Source: Lachnospiraceae bacterium (lineage in GTDB: Bacteria > Bacillota_A > Clostridia > Lachnospirales > Lachnospiraceae). Taken from it: 14,323 nt of DNA. Every line of letters begins with the position of its first letter. The stretch's first letter is position 1. Below, one piece after another: positions 6,489-13,426 of this stretch. Location: positions 1-14,323 of the forward strand of contig CAAFOY010000017.1 of assembly GCA_900764695.1 (NCBI GenBank), in the 5' to 3' direction. A program made the translations under genes and the position numbers. Under the pieces are notes generated by a model. The model was not told where the DNA came from. It searched no databases and was given only the letters and a program-made list of their open reading frames with translations.

Positions 6489-7898
6489 TTATAGCTGATA
6501 TTTTGCTGCCTGATTTTCCATCCAATCAACGAATGTATATCTGTTCTTTTTGAAGAGAACATATAATACTACGTAAACAACAATGATAATTGCAATTGCA
6601 ATATAGTTCTGGAACCAGAAAGCTGCAAATAAACCAACAATAAATGGATGACACAATACACCGAATGAAACAATTGATACACCTGCTGCATTGTAGTCTG
6701 CAAGGTTAACACCCTGTTCTATAGCAATCTGAGTCATTGCCGGACAGAACTGAGATACGATAATCATACCAAGTGAGAACCAAATTACATTCATAGCTAC
6801 TGTCTTAGCAATATTACCATTTGATGTTGCACAGAATACTTCTGACATATATGGTAAAGCTACTAAGTCAGCCATAGGAAGAATAATATTTCCCGGAAGT
6901 ACGAATGATAATATTAAAATTATTGGAATTGAAAGGATACCAGCTGCTAATGTGTTAGGTTCACCATAAGCTACTGCATCGTTAACTGATAAGTACCAGT
7001 CTCTATCTTTTCCTTTTTCAGCTGCTTTTGATTTGTAAGCATCTGTGATAATTGTAAAGGCACCTGCAAAGATACCCGCAACTCTTGGGAATACTGCCAT
7101 AATAGCTGCTGTTGAAACTGCTGCTGTAATTATGCTACCCCAACCAGCTACTGTAGTAAGATCGTTAATATTTCCAAGGAAACCAATTAAAGCACCAACT
7201 ACTAAACCGATAAACATTGGTTCGCCAAAAATACCAAGTTTCTTCTGTAATGTTGTTGCATTGATTTTAATCTTATCAAATCCAATCTTTCCAAGTATCC
7301 AGTTCATAATAACAGCAAATGGAAGTCCCTCTAAGTGGTGAGGAGCTGTCATACAGCACTGTGGATAATTGTAGAAAGTTGAAAATCTCTTAGCAAATGC
7401 TTCTGAGAATAATAAGATATAAAGTAACTGTACTAACATACAAATTAATGCGAATGCAAAACTCTTTGTATGGAAGTATACTAATGAACCCCAGATCATA
7501 AATGAGTAGTTATTCCAAAGATCTGATGCCATAAATACATCTGTAAACTTACATAAGAATAATACAATCTGTAAGATAATACAGATACCAATCCAGATAA
7601 GACCTACCTGAGTACCGTAAGCAATAACAGAAAATGCCTGCCAACCTACGTCTAAACAACTAAGTTTTACACCTGTACTGTCAACCATAGACTGTACTAC
7701 CGGTGCTATAATACCTGAATAACTGTTAATAACTAATGAGAAACCTGTTAATCCAGCTGCACAAAGTAAAGCAGCTCTAAACGCTTTCTGTCCTTTACAT
7801 CCCATAAATAATGCAATAATAAATAGCATTACAGGTACACAGAATGAAGATCCTAATGTTGAAAGAACATCTCCTACTGATTGAAAAAATTGAGCCAT
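6489..7898 (-). CDS. PTS galactitol-family EIIC permease (GatC-like)
   Basis: This is the membrane transport subunit of a galactitol-type phosphotransferase system. It carries the polyol across the membrane while EIIB phosphorylates it. The 469-residue protein is hydrophobic throughout, with about ten or more membrane segments. It has GEPMFIG (225-231), the repeated YGEPNTLAAG (311-320), and PHHLEGLPF (186-194), all in keeping with the EIIC-Gat family. AGGGAGAA precedes the ATG. It is the third gene of an EIIA-EIIB-EIIC operon, 47 bp after EIIB. The family serves galactitol and several pentitols, including D-arabitol in Listeria. The split transketolase and polyol dehydrogenase nearby make a pentitol more likely than galactitol, and no tagatose-6-phosphate enzymes are seen. 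Confidence 0.92.
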   Translation of the reverse strand: MAQFFQSVGDVLSTLGSSFCVPVMLFIIALFMGCKGQKAFRAALLCAAGLTGFSLVINSYSGIIAPVVQSMVDSTGVKLSCLDVGWQAFSVIAYGTQVGLIWIGICIILQIVLFLCKFTDVFMASDLWNNYSFMIWGSLVYFHTKSFAFALICMLVQLLYILLFSEAFAKRFSTFYNYPQCCMTAPHHLEGLPFAVIMNWILGKIGFDKIKINATTLQKKLGIFGEPMFIGLVVGALIGFLGNINDLTTVAGWGSIITAAVSTAAIMAVFPRVAGIFAGAFTIITDAYKSKAAEKGKDRDWYLSVNDAVAYGEPNTLAAGILSIPIILILSFVLPGNIILPMADLVALPYMSEVFCATSNGNIAKTVAMNVIWFSLGMIIVSQFCPAMTQIAIEQGVNLADYNAAGVSIVSFGVLCHPFIVGLFAAFWFQNYIAIAIIIVVYVVLYVLFKKNRYTFVDWMENQAAKYQL

Positions 7899-7945
7899 AA
7901 ATTTTCTCCCTTCTTTAATTTAAATTAACGTTTACCTCTCGCTAA

Positions 7946-8236
7946 TTAACCTTCTAAAATTTTTAGACAATCTTCGATTACCTGTTTTTCTGCCATTCCT
8001 GTTAACATGCCTACAGCGTTAACTTTTGGAATGTCGTAATCCTGATAAACCGGGCTAACACATGCGATAATATCATATTTGTTTCCCATAAGTTCTGTTT
8101 CAACACCACCCGGGCTTGTTTCAACAGTTGTACAATCCCAACCAGCTTCTCCTAATTGGTCTCTTAACTTATTAGCTACCATGTTTGAGCTAACTGTTCC
8201 TGATCCGCATACGCATAAAATTCTGCAAGTTTTCAT
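7946..8236 (-). CDS. PTS galactitol-family EIIB (GatB-like)
   Basis: This cytoplasmic phosphocarrier accepts phosphate from EIIA on a cysteine and passes it to the incoming polyol. The 96-residue protein begins MKTCRILCVCGSGTVSSNMV. C10, directly before GSG, is the expected phosphorylated residue of the P-loop-like active site. The start at 8236 is chosen because GGAGAT lies about 8 nt before it; an upstream ATG at 8260 would place that site inside the gene. Length is typical for the family. It lies between EIIA and EIIC. Two further cysteines (C4, C8) are close to the active one, but the CGSG context identifies C10. Confidence 0.9.
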   Translation of the reverse strand: MKTCRILCVCGSGTVSSNMVANKLRDQLGEAGWDCTTVETSPGGVETELMGNKYDIIACVSPVYQDYDIPKVNAVGMLTGMAEKQVIEDCLKILEG

Positions 8237-8267
8237 TTTACGTATCTCCTTTCGTTTCATATTTTTT

Positions 8268-8732
8268 CTAGTCCTCTAAGCCAATATGCTTATAAGCGAC
8301 CTTATAAAGTTCCTCGTTTGTTGTTGCATCCTTAAATTCCTTTGCAATCTCCGGTTTTTGAAATACATTCATAACTTTTGATAAAGTCTCCAGATGTTGA
8401 CTAGGATCTGTAATTGCCATCATAAATAACATTTCTGCCTCAACCGGTTGATCTTCCGTTCCCATATGCATGAATGTTACTGGTTTTGCTAGCTTTGCTA
8501 CACAAACGCCGGATTTATATACATGTGGTGGATCTGTGTGTGGCATTGCCACTCCCATATCCGCCAATTGTAATCCTGTTGGATATACTTTTTCCCTTGC
8601 AACAACGGCATCAATGTAAGTATCTTTTACAAATCCGTTATCTAAGAAAATCTGACCTACTTTTCTAATTGCTTCTTCTGATGTTTCTGCCTGAACATCA
8701 ACCGCTATTAATTCTGGATATATTGAATTCAT
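8268..8732 (-). CDS. PTS fructose/galactitol-type EIIA
   Basis: This cytoplasmic domain takes phosphate from HPr and hands it to EIIB. The 154-residue protein carries the family motif ADMGVAMPHTDPPH, with H65 in MPHTDP the expected phosphorylated histidine. The GHSQ-like lid is replaced by the EIIA-Gat type text LAKPVTFMHMG. AAGGAG sits 5-6 nt before the ATG at 8732. It is the first gene of the minus-strand PTS operon. Its mRNA leader, on the minus strand of 8733 to about 8910, is an unusual A/G-rich repetitive stretch. It is a stand-alone EIIA, not fused to a regulator, so regulation probably comes from the divergent SorC-family gene. Confidence 0.92.
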   Translation of the reverse strand: MNSIYPELIAVDVQAETSEEAIRKVGQIFLDNGFVKDTYIDAVVAREKVYPTGLQLADMGVAMPHTDPPHVYKSGVCVAKLAKPVTFMHMGTEDQPVEAEMLFMMAITDPSQHLETLSKVMNVFQKPEIAKEFKDATTNEELYKVAYKHIGLED

Positions 8733-8910
8733 ACTTTCTCCTTTTTGTTTTGTTATTCTCTTTTGTGTTTTTGTTTTTTTTTCTTATATTTTACTGTTTT
8801 CTCTTTTGTAATTTTGTTATTTTCTTTTGTACTCTTATTGTTTATCTCTTGTAAATTTATTATTTTCTTCTATTTTTTTAAAATCGTTATTTCTATCTTT
8901 TACATTATTT
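8733..8910 (-). repeat. A/G-rich imperfect repeats in the PTS mRNA leader
   Basis: On the minus strand this stretch is almost wholly purine plus isolated C and T. It holds three close copies of ACAAAAGARAATAACAAAA-like text (near 8843-8823, 8819-8799 and 8769-8750) and a weaker one near 8861-8845 (ACAAGAGATAAACAATA). It should be an unstructured leader of about 180 nt or less before EIIA. The role is unknown: a landing site for an RNA-binding protein, a translation enhancer or simple sequence drift. The plus-strand reading frames here are only low-complexity shadows. Confidence 0.55.
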
Positions 8911-8914
8911 CACG

Positions 8915-8937
8915 ATATTGTCATTTTTTCACAATAT
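8915..8937. promoter_or_regulatory. Inverted-repeat operator candidate between regulator and PTS operon
   Basis: ATATTGT (8915-8921) and ACAATAT (8931-8937) are a perfect 7-bp inverted repeat with a 9-bp spacer. The same place also shows TTTCACGATAT and TTTCACAATAT as a direct repeat. It overlaps the -35 and spacer of the regulator promoter, as an autoregulatory SorC-family site would. That the SorC-family protein binds here is inference. Confidence 0.5.
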
Positions 8938-8945
8938 GATATACT
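8918..8945 (+). promoter_or_regulatory. Promoter of the SorC-family regulator
   Basis: TTGTCA (8918-8923), a 16-nt spacer and TATACT (8940-8945) give a good sigma-A promoter about 60 bp before the ATG at 9006. The opposing PTS promoter is not clear: TTGTGA at 8933-8928 could be a -35, but the best -10 (AATAAT) is at a poor distance. Confidence 0.6.
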
Positions 8946-9005
8946 GTGTTATAAAAGAATAAATGTCTTAAACTAAAACAATATCTTAATCAGAAAGGAT
9001 AACTT

Positions 9006-9944
9006 ATGAACAATCATGAAAGTTTACTAGTTCATGTGGCCCAATTATATTATCATCAAAATCTTAATCAAAGTGAAATATCTAAAATAGTAGGTTTGTC
9101 CAGACCAACTGTTTCACGAATGCTTGAAGAAGCTCGCGAAGTTGGAATAGTCGAAATAATCGTACACGATCCTATAAGAAAGAATCATGACCTGTCAGCA
9201 CGTCTTCGTGATCAACTTGGTCTTAGAGAAGCTTTAATCATCTCCGGTAAATACCAACACGATGTTGCTTTAGAAAAATGTGCTAATGAAGCTGCACAAT
9301 TCGTTTCTTCTATATTAGATAATAATATGTCAATTGGTTTTTCCTGGGGGCGTGCTATTCGTGCCGTATGTAATGCCTTCCAGTCTAGTGAATACTATAA
9401 CGTAACTGTTGTACAGATGGCCGGTTGTCTTAGTGTCGGAGATCCAACCTATGACGGACTTGAACTTGCTACCACTGTAGCTCAAAAATTCAATGCCTCT
9501 TATACTAATATTGTTTCTCCTGTCTATGTAGACCATATGTTAGTTCAACAGGCTCTTTTAGCTGCTCCTCAGATTAAAAAAGCTTTAGCTGCTACCCGTA
9601 ATTTAGATATTGTTCTTACCGGTGTCGGTACTTTAGATGATACAAATGGTTCATCTTATCTCTTTACAGGTTCCGAAAACGACTTAAAGTTGGCTAAAGA
9701 GTACGGGGCTGTAGGACACGTTTTAGCAAGATTAATGGATAAAGACGGTAACGAAGTAACATTTCCGAATCATTATCCTATTGCTGCCCCTTTAGAAGCT
9801 CTTAGGGAAGCAGATTGGTCAATCGGTATCGTAGCCTCAAAGAAAAAGGCTTTGGCTACACTTGCTGCCATTAAAGGTGGCTACATCAATTGCCTTATTG
9901 CCGATGAGTCCTTAGCTTTAGAATTATTAAAACTAACCAAATAA
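9006..9944 (+). CDS. SorC/DeoR-family sugar-responsive transcriptional regulator
   Basis: This DNA-binding regulator is probably controlled by a phosphorylated sugar. The 312-residue protein has an N-terminal helix-turn-helix (about 20-42, with SEISKIVGLSRPTVSRML) followed by the SorC sugar-binding domain. That domain's hallmark is IGFSWGRA (110-117), with later VVQMAGCL and VLTGVGTL strands. Length and layout match SorC-family proteins such as CggR, DeoR and SorC. AAAGGATAACTT precedes the ATG. It is divergent from the PTS operon, the usual position for a local regulator. Overlap of its promoter with an inverted repeat suggests autoregulation. It may also control the dehydrogenase/transketolase unit. 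The inducer is probably the polyol phosphate or derived ketose phosphate, by analogy with the family. Confidence 0.92.
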   Translation: MNNHESLLVHVAQLYYHQNLNQSEISKIVGLSRPTVSRMLEEAREVGIVEIIVHDPIRKNHDLSARLRDQLGLREALIISGKYQHDVALEKCANEAAQFVSSILDNNMSIGFSWGRAIRAVCNAFQSSEYYNVTVVQMAGCLSVGDPTYDGLELATTVAQKFNASYTNIVSPVYVDHMLVQQALLAAPQIKKALAATRNLDIVLTGVGTLDDTNGSSYLFTGSENDLKLAKEYGAVGHVLARLMDKDGNEVTFPNHYPIAAPLEALREADWSIGIVASKKKALATLAAIKGGYINCLIADESLALELLKLTK

Positions 9945-9959
9945 CATTTACTCTTTATA

Positions 9960-10002
9960 TAACATCTATCTCTTTCCTATAAGGGACAGGTGTTATTTTT
10001 TT
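9960..10002 (+). terminator. Intrinsic terminator after the regulator gene
   Basis: TAACATCT (9960-9967) pairs with AGGTGTTA (9988-9995), with further pairing inside the stem, and is followed by seven T. It lies 15 bp after the regulator stop and faces the end of the convergent dehydrogenase gene. Confidence 0.85.
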
Positions 10003-10050
10003 CTATATTTAGTTTTCAATTTTCTATTTTGATTTTAATCGTTTGTTTTC

Positions 10051-11097
10051 CTATTCTAATTCTTCATCAATAGTTATAACCCACTTAGCACCTTCGCCTT
10101 TAGCCATTCTGTCAAAGCCATCTCTCCAGTTTTCGAGGGTTACAAAGTTCTTTGCAGTTTTTTCAGGTACTACCTTTCCGTCTGCCATTAATTCTAATGC
10201 CTTAACCCATGATGAAGGTTTCTGACTTCTTGATCCAACATAATTAATTTCTTTATGAAGAATCCAGTCTGTGCAAATTTCAACTTTTGATTTTGAGAAA
10301 ACTCCCATCTGTACCACAGTTCCTTTTCTTCTGCAAAGATCAAGGGCTGTATTTGCTGCAACAACAGCGCCTGAACATTCAAAACACTTATCTGCGCCTT
10401 CGTTGTTTGTCATTTCCATAACTATTGACTTTAAGTCCTGTGTCATTTGGTCAACTGTAACATCTATTCCACATTCCTTTGCGATTTTAAATCTCTCAGC
10501 ATCATTTGTTAATCCAGCCATAATAACTGTTGCTCCGCATCCTTTTGCAACCTGTGCAACCATCTGTCCAATTGCTCCCGCTCCAAATACAACGCAGATA
10601 TCTCCAGGCTGAACATTTCCTTTTTCAATTACTGCATGAACACCACACGCTAATGGTTCTGTAAGAGATGCTGATAATAGCGAAACATTATCCGGTAATA
10701 CATGAACACTTTCTTCTCTCGATACAACATATTCCGCCATTGATCCGTTAATCTGTGTTCCAATACCCTGTCTATTACCACAAAGATTATAATCCTTGCT
10801 TGCACACATTGAACAATGTCCACATGTTGTAAAAGTAGTTTCGCTTGTTACTCTATCTCCCACTTTAATATTTTTTACATCTGGTCCAACCTCAGTAACA
10901 ATTCCCGAAAATTCATGTCCTAATATAACAGGAGGTTTTGTGCTTCCGTATTCACCTCTAAATGCATGTAAATCAGTTCCACAAATTCCCGAGTACGCAA
11001 TTTTGATTTTTACTAAATCTCTTTCTGCCTTTGGTTCTTCCACTTCTTTATAAACCATATTGTCAAAACCGACCTCTGTTTTTACTACTGCTTTCAT
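10051..11097 (-). CDS. Zinc-dependent medium-chain polyol dehydrogenase (sorbitol/threonine dehydrogenase type)
   Basis: This NAD(P)-dependent dehydrogenase probably oxidises the polyol phosphate made by the PTS to a ketose phosphate. The 348-residue protein starts at ATG 11097, after AAAGGAGA; the frame from 11121 would begin ahead of that site. Catalytic-zinc residues are C39 in GICGTD, H61-E62 in LGHEF and E147 in TEPLAC. Four structural-zinc cysteines, C92, C95, C98 and C106, are in place. The nucleotide loop is GAGAIG (172-177). All key residues are present, so it should be active. The closest named families are sorbitol, galactitol-1-phosphate and arabitol-phosphate dehydrogenases; sequence alone does not choose. 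It is divergent from the transketolase operon and has its own promoter at 11210-11238. Confidence 0.9.
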   Translation of the reverse strand: MKAVVKTEVGFDNMVYKEVEEPKAERDLVKIKIAYSGICGTDLHAFRGEYGSTKPPVILGHEFSGIVTEVGPDVKNIKVGDRVTSETTFTTCGHCSMCASKDYNLCGNRQGIGTQINGSMAEYVVSREESVHVLPDNVSLLSASLTEPLACGVHAVIEKGNVQPGDICVVFGAGAIGQMVAQVAKGCGATVIMAGLTNDAERFKIAKECGIDVTVDQMTQDLKSIVMEMTNNEGADKCFECSGAVVAANTALDLCRRKGTVVQMGVFSKSKVEICTDWILHKEINYVGSRSQKPSSWVKALELMADGKVVPEKTAKNFVTLENWRDGFDRMAKGEGAKWVITIDEELE

Positions 11098-11167
11098 ATT
11101 GTCTCCTTTGTAATAATACATAACTCTTTAATGTATTTCATAAGAATAATATTTGTGTTTATCTTTT

Positions 11168-11178
11168 GCATTTGTTCA
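11168..11178 (+). repeat. GCATTTGTTCA direct repeat, copy 1 (operator candidate)
   Basis: This 11-bp sequence recurs exactly at 11402-11412, and a related GCACATTTGT lies at 11187-11196. Copy 1 lies about 30 bp inside the predicted dehydrogenase transcript. The inner TTGTTCA (TGAACAA on the other strand) resembles half-sites of some SorC-family regulators such as DeoR. Binding is inferred. Confidence 0.5.
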
Positions 11179-11209
11179 AGTTGATGCACATTTGTATCGC
11201 GTTAGTCTT

Positions 11210-11238
11210 AATATAACACCCTTTGGTGAAAATTACAA
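11210..11238 (-). promoter_or_regulatory. Dehydrogenase promoter with overlapping inverted repeat
   Basis: On the minus strand TTGTAA (11238-11233), a 17-nt spacer and TATATT (11215-11210) form a promoter for the dehydrogenase gene. TTGGTG (11223-11228) and CACCAA (11239-11244) form a perfect 6-bp inverted repeat spanning the -35 and part of the spacer, a second possible regulator site. Confidence 0.6.
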
Positions 11239-11364
11239 CACCAAATATTTATTAAAACGTTTTTTTGTGAATTTTTACCAATTTTTCGCACTATTTCTCA
11301 TTTGAAAAGCTGTTTCTTCCTTTTTAATGTAAAAACAAACTTTCAAAAAATCTGCTAAAAAGTG

Positions 11365-11394
11365 TTGACAATTTAGTTGTTGAATGGATATAAT
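11365..11394 (+). promoter_or_regulatory. Transketolase operon promoter
   Basis: TTGACA (11365-11370), an 18-nt spacer and TATAAT (11389-11394) are both perfect hexamers. The second GCATTTGTTCA copy (11402-11412) covers the expected transcription start, which suits repression by a roadblock. The rest of the 341-bp divergent gap is AT-rich with no gene seen. AAAACGTTTT at 11254-11263 is a poor match to a CcpA cre site. Confidence 0.8.
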
Positions 11395-11401
11395 TAAGTT
11401 A

Positions 11402-11412
11402 GCATTTGTTCA
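11402..11412 (+). repeat. GCATTTGTTCA direct repeat, copy 2 (operator candidate)
   Basis: An exact copy of 11168-11178, placed 7 bp downstream of the transketolase -10 box, so it overlaps the likely start of transcription. Its presence in both arms of the divergent region suggests one regulator for both transcripts. Confidence 0.55.
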
Positions 11413-11462
11413 GGCGGACGAAATTTTGTAAATTAATTTGATTATTTGAAAGGAGTATTACA

Positions 11463-12404
11463 ATGACACAAAAAGCTACAATTGATGAAATTCAGAAAGT
11501 TGCCAATAAGATTAGAAAGCAAATTCTGGGTGTTGCACTTGAAAAGGGTGGTTGCTACTTATCTCAGGCTTGTTCTTCAGCTGAGATTGTTGCCAGCCTT
11601 TATATGGAAATAATGAACTTAGGACCTTCAACAGGTAATCCTGAGCCAATCCCATTCCCTGGAGTTCCGGGACCGGATAATATGGATTATCCAAAGGGAG
11701 CATATTACAATGGATGTTACAAACCAACTAAGCCTGGTATGTTTGTTGGATGTGATGCTGACAAAGATCGTTTCTTTGTTTCATGTTGTCACTATGCATC
11801 AGTTATCTACTGTGCATTACAGGCTACAGGTCGTATTTCAGAACATGCTATGGATAAATTCAACGTTGACGGTTGGAATATGGAAATGATCGGTGCTGAA
11901 CATTCTCCAGGATTCGAAAATACAGCCGGTTCATTAGGACAGACAATCTCAATCGCTGGTGGTACTGCTCATGCTCGTAAGATGAGAGGTGATACCGGTA
12001 AAGTATTCGTTATGCTTGGTGATGGCGAATTGCAGGAAGGTCAGACTTGGGAATTTGTTGAATCTGCTGCTTTCTATAAATTAGATAATATGGTAATCGT
12101 TAGTGATTATAACTGTCAGCAGGTAGAAGGTGCTACTGACAATCAGACATGTGTTTCTAATATGGCTGATAGATTTAATGCATTCGGAGCTAAATGTGTT
12201 GAATGTAACGGACATGACATTCAGGCAATTATAGATGCTTGTAATGTTGAACACGAGGGAAAACCTTTAGTAGTTCTTTGCAAGACAAGTGGTACAACAA
12301 TGATACCACCTCTTGAGAAAAAGAAACCATTCTTACATTTTGTACGTATTCCTAAAGACTCTCCGGATAGAGCTGAATACGAAAGAATTTATGAGGAATT
12401 ATAG
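11463..12404 (+). CDS. Transketolase, N-terminal (pyrophosphate-binding) subunit, atypical
   Basis: This is half of a two-subunit transketolase that moves a two-carbon ketol unit between sugar phosphates. The protein has 313 residues, longer than the roughly 270-280 usual for split N-subunits. The thiamine diphosphate motif is intact: GDGELQEG (186-193) and N217 in SDYNCQQ. Other signatures are changed. The usual SKGHA loop reads SCCHYAS (H110 kept), and the QGHP...PGVE segment is shortened to GAEHSPGFE (H147). An added Pro/Gly/Cys-rich stretch of about 30-40 residues lies at 54-100, including PEPIPFPGVPGPDNMDYPKG. AAAGGAG precedes the ATG. It is first in an operon with the C-subunit, 19 bp downstream. 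The PP domain is certain, but the acceptor or donor may not be the classical pair. Confidence 0.85.
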   Translation: MTQKATIDEIQKVANKIRKQILGVALEKGGCYLSQACSSAEIVASLYMEIMNLGPSTGNPEPIPFPGVPGPDNMDYPKGAYYNGCYKPTKPGMFVGCDADKDRFFVSCCHYASVIYCALQATGRISEHAMDKFNVDGWNMEMIGAEHSPGFENTAGSLGQTISIAGGTAHARKMRGDTGKVFVMLGDGELQEGQTWEFVESAAFYKLDNMVIVSDYNCQQVEGATDNQTCVSNMADRFNAFGAKCVECNGHDIQAIIDACNVEHEGKPLVVLCKTSGTTMIPPLEKKKPFLHFVRIPKDSPDRAEYERIYEEL

Positions 12405-12423
12405 AGAAGGGAGTTAAGAAATA

Positions 12424-13410
12424 ATGAAAATAGAAGTAAACACACATGAAAGATGTATGCTTGATTTTGCAAACAAACATCCAGAAACATTAGTATTATC
12501 AGCTGACTTAGGAACTTCCTGTGAAGTTAAGAAATTCAGAGCTGAGAAACCGGACCAGTATTTAACAATGGGTATTGCTGAGCAGAATATGTGTTCATGG
12601 GCTGCAGGTTTAGCTCGTGAAGGTTACCGTCCTTTCTTACACACTTTCTCAGTTTTCCTTTCACGTAGAATTTTAGATCAGGTGGAAATGAGTGTTGCAT
12701 ACCCTAATCTTCCTGTTACATTTGTAGGTTTTGTACCTGGTATTACTACTCCAGGTGGAGTAACACATCAGTCAATCAATGATGTTGGTATTATGCGTAC
12801 AGTACCAAATATGGCCATTTTTGATGTTGGCGACGCTACAGATATTGAAGGCGTTTTAGATTTAGTATATGAATGGAATGGTCCTGCTTATATCAGAATG
12901 CTTCGTAAGGAAGTTCCAAGATTATTCCCAGCAAATGAGCCTATGGTATTTAATAGAGCCAGAACAATTACAGAAGGTGATGATGTTCTTATCCTTTCAT
13001 CATCAATCTGTACAGAAGAAGCTATGCGTGCTACAGCTGCTTTGGAAGACAAGGGTGTATCAGTTCAGCATATGCATGTTTCAACATTAAAACCATTTAC
13101 AGATCCTACTATTGTAGAAGCTCTTAAGAAATGTAAATATGGTGTTGTTACAATGGAAAATCATTATAATATCGGTGGTTTAGGTTCAGCAGTTGCTGAC
13201 TTAATGGCTGAAAATGGAATTGGTAAGAAGTTAATTAAGATTGGTCTTAACGGTTACGCACATGGTGCTTCAAAGATGTACTTAATGACAAAATATGGTA
13301 TTGATGCTATGAACCTTGTTAAATCTGTTGAAGAACTAATTGGTAAAGATCTTGGTATCAAAGAAGATGATCTTGACAATCAGCGTTTCGTAGACTTTTT
13401 GGAAGTGTAA
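12424..13410 (+). CDS. Transketolase, C-terminal (pyrimidine-binding) subunit
   Basis: This is the second half of the split transketolase. It provides the catalytic glutamate E53 in GIAEQNM, which activates thiamine diphosphate. The 328-residue protein also has ADLG (27-30), the aromatic pocket HTFSVFLSRR (73-82), GGVTHQSIND (111-120) with H115 matching the usual GPTHQ histidine, and a C-terminal transketolase domain from about 190 (LSSS, then TMENHYNIGGLGSAVAD). Length is normal for split C-subunits. GGGAG lies 11 nt before the ATG. It follows the N-subunit by 19 bp and precedes the class II aldolase by 16 bp, so one transcript is likely. A DXPS role is unlikely because the protein lacks the fused DXPS layout and lies in a carbohydrate locus. 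Confidence 0.92.
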   Translation: MKIEVNTHERCMLDFANKHPETLVLSADLGTSCEVKKFRAEKPDQYLTMGIAEQNMCSWAAGLAREGYRPFLHTFSVFLSRRILDQVEMSVAYPNLPVTFVGFVPGITTPGGVTHQSINDVGIMRTVPNMAIFDVGDATDIEGVLDLVYEWNGPAYIRMLRKEVPRLFPANEPMVFNRARTITEGDDVLILSSSICTEEAMRATAALEDKGVSVQHMHVSTLKPFTDPTIVEALKKCKYGVVTMENHYNIGGLGSAVADLMAENGIGKKLIKIGLNGYAHGASKMYLMTKYGIDAMNLVKSVEELIGKDLGIKEDDLDNQRFVDFLEV

Positions 13411-13426
13411 TCTAAGGAGGATAAAA

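Noticed and set aside
7045..7341. 98-codon plus-strand frame inside EIIC
   Set aside because: Antisense to a conserved permease gene, with a composition reflecting hydrophobic codons read backwards and no ribosome site.
8733..8910. Possible CRISPR array from repeated A/G-rich units
   Set aside because: Units are imperfect, of uneven spacing and low complexity, with no distinct spacers and no cas genes.
8474..8939. Three plus-strand open frames rich in Leu and Phe
   Set aside because: They are the antisense of the EIIA gene and of its A/G-rich leader. The Leu/Phe content comes from T-rich DNA, and they lack ribosome sites.
10043..11053. Plus-strand open frames across the dehydrogenase gene
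   Set aside because: They are antisense shadows of a complete dehydrogenase with all zinc ligands. None has family-like sequence or a good start.
11254..11263. AAAACGTTTT as a CcpA cre site
   Set aside because: It keeps only the palindromic core. The flanking TG and CA of the cre consensus are missing, and such text is common in AT-rich DNA.
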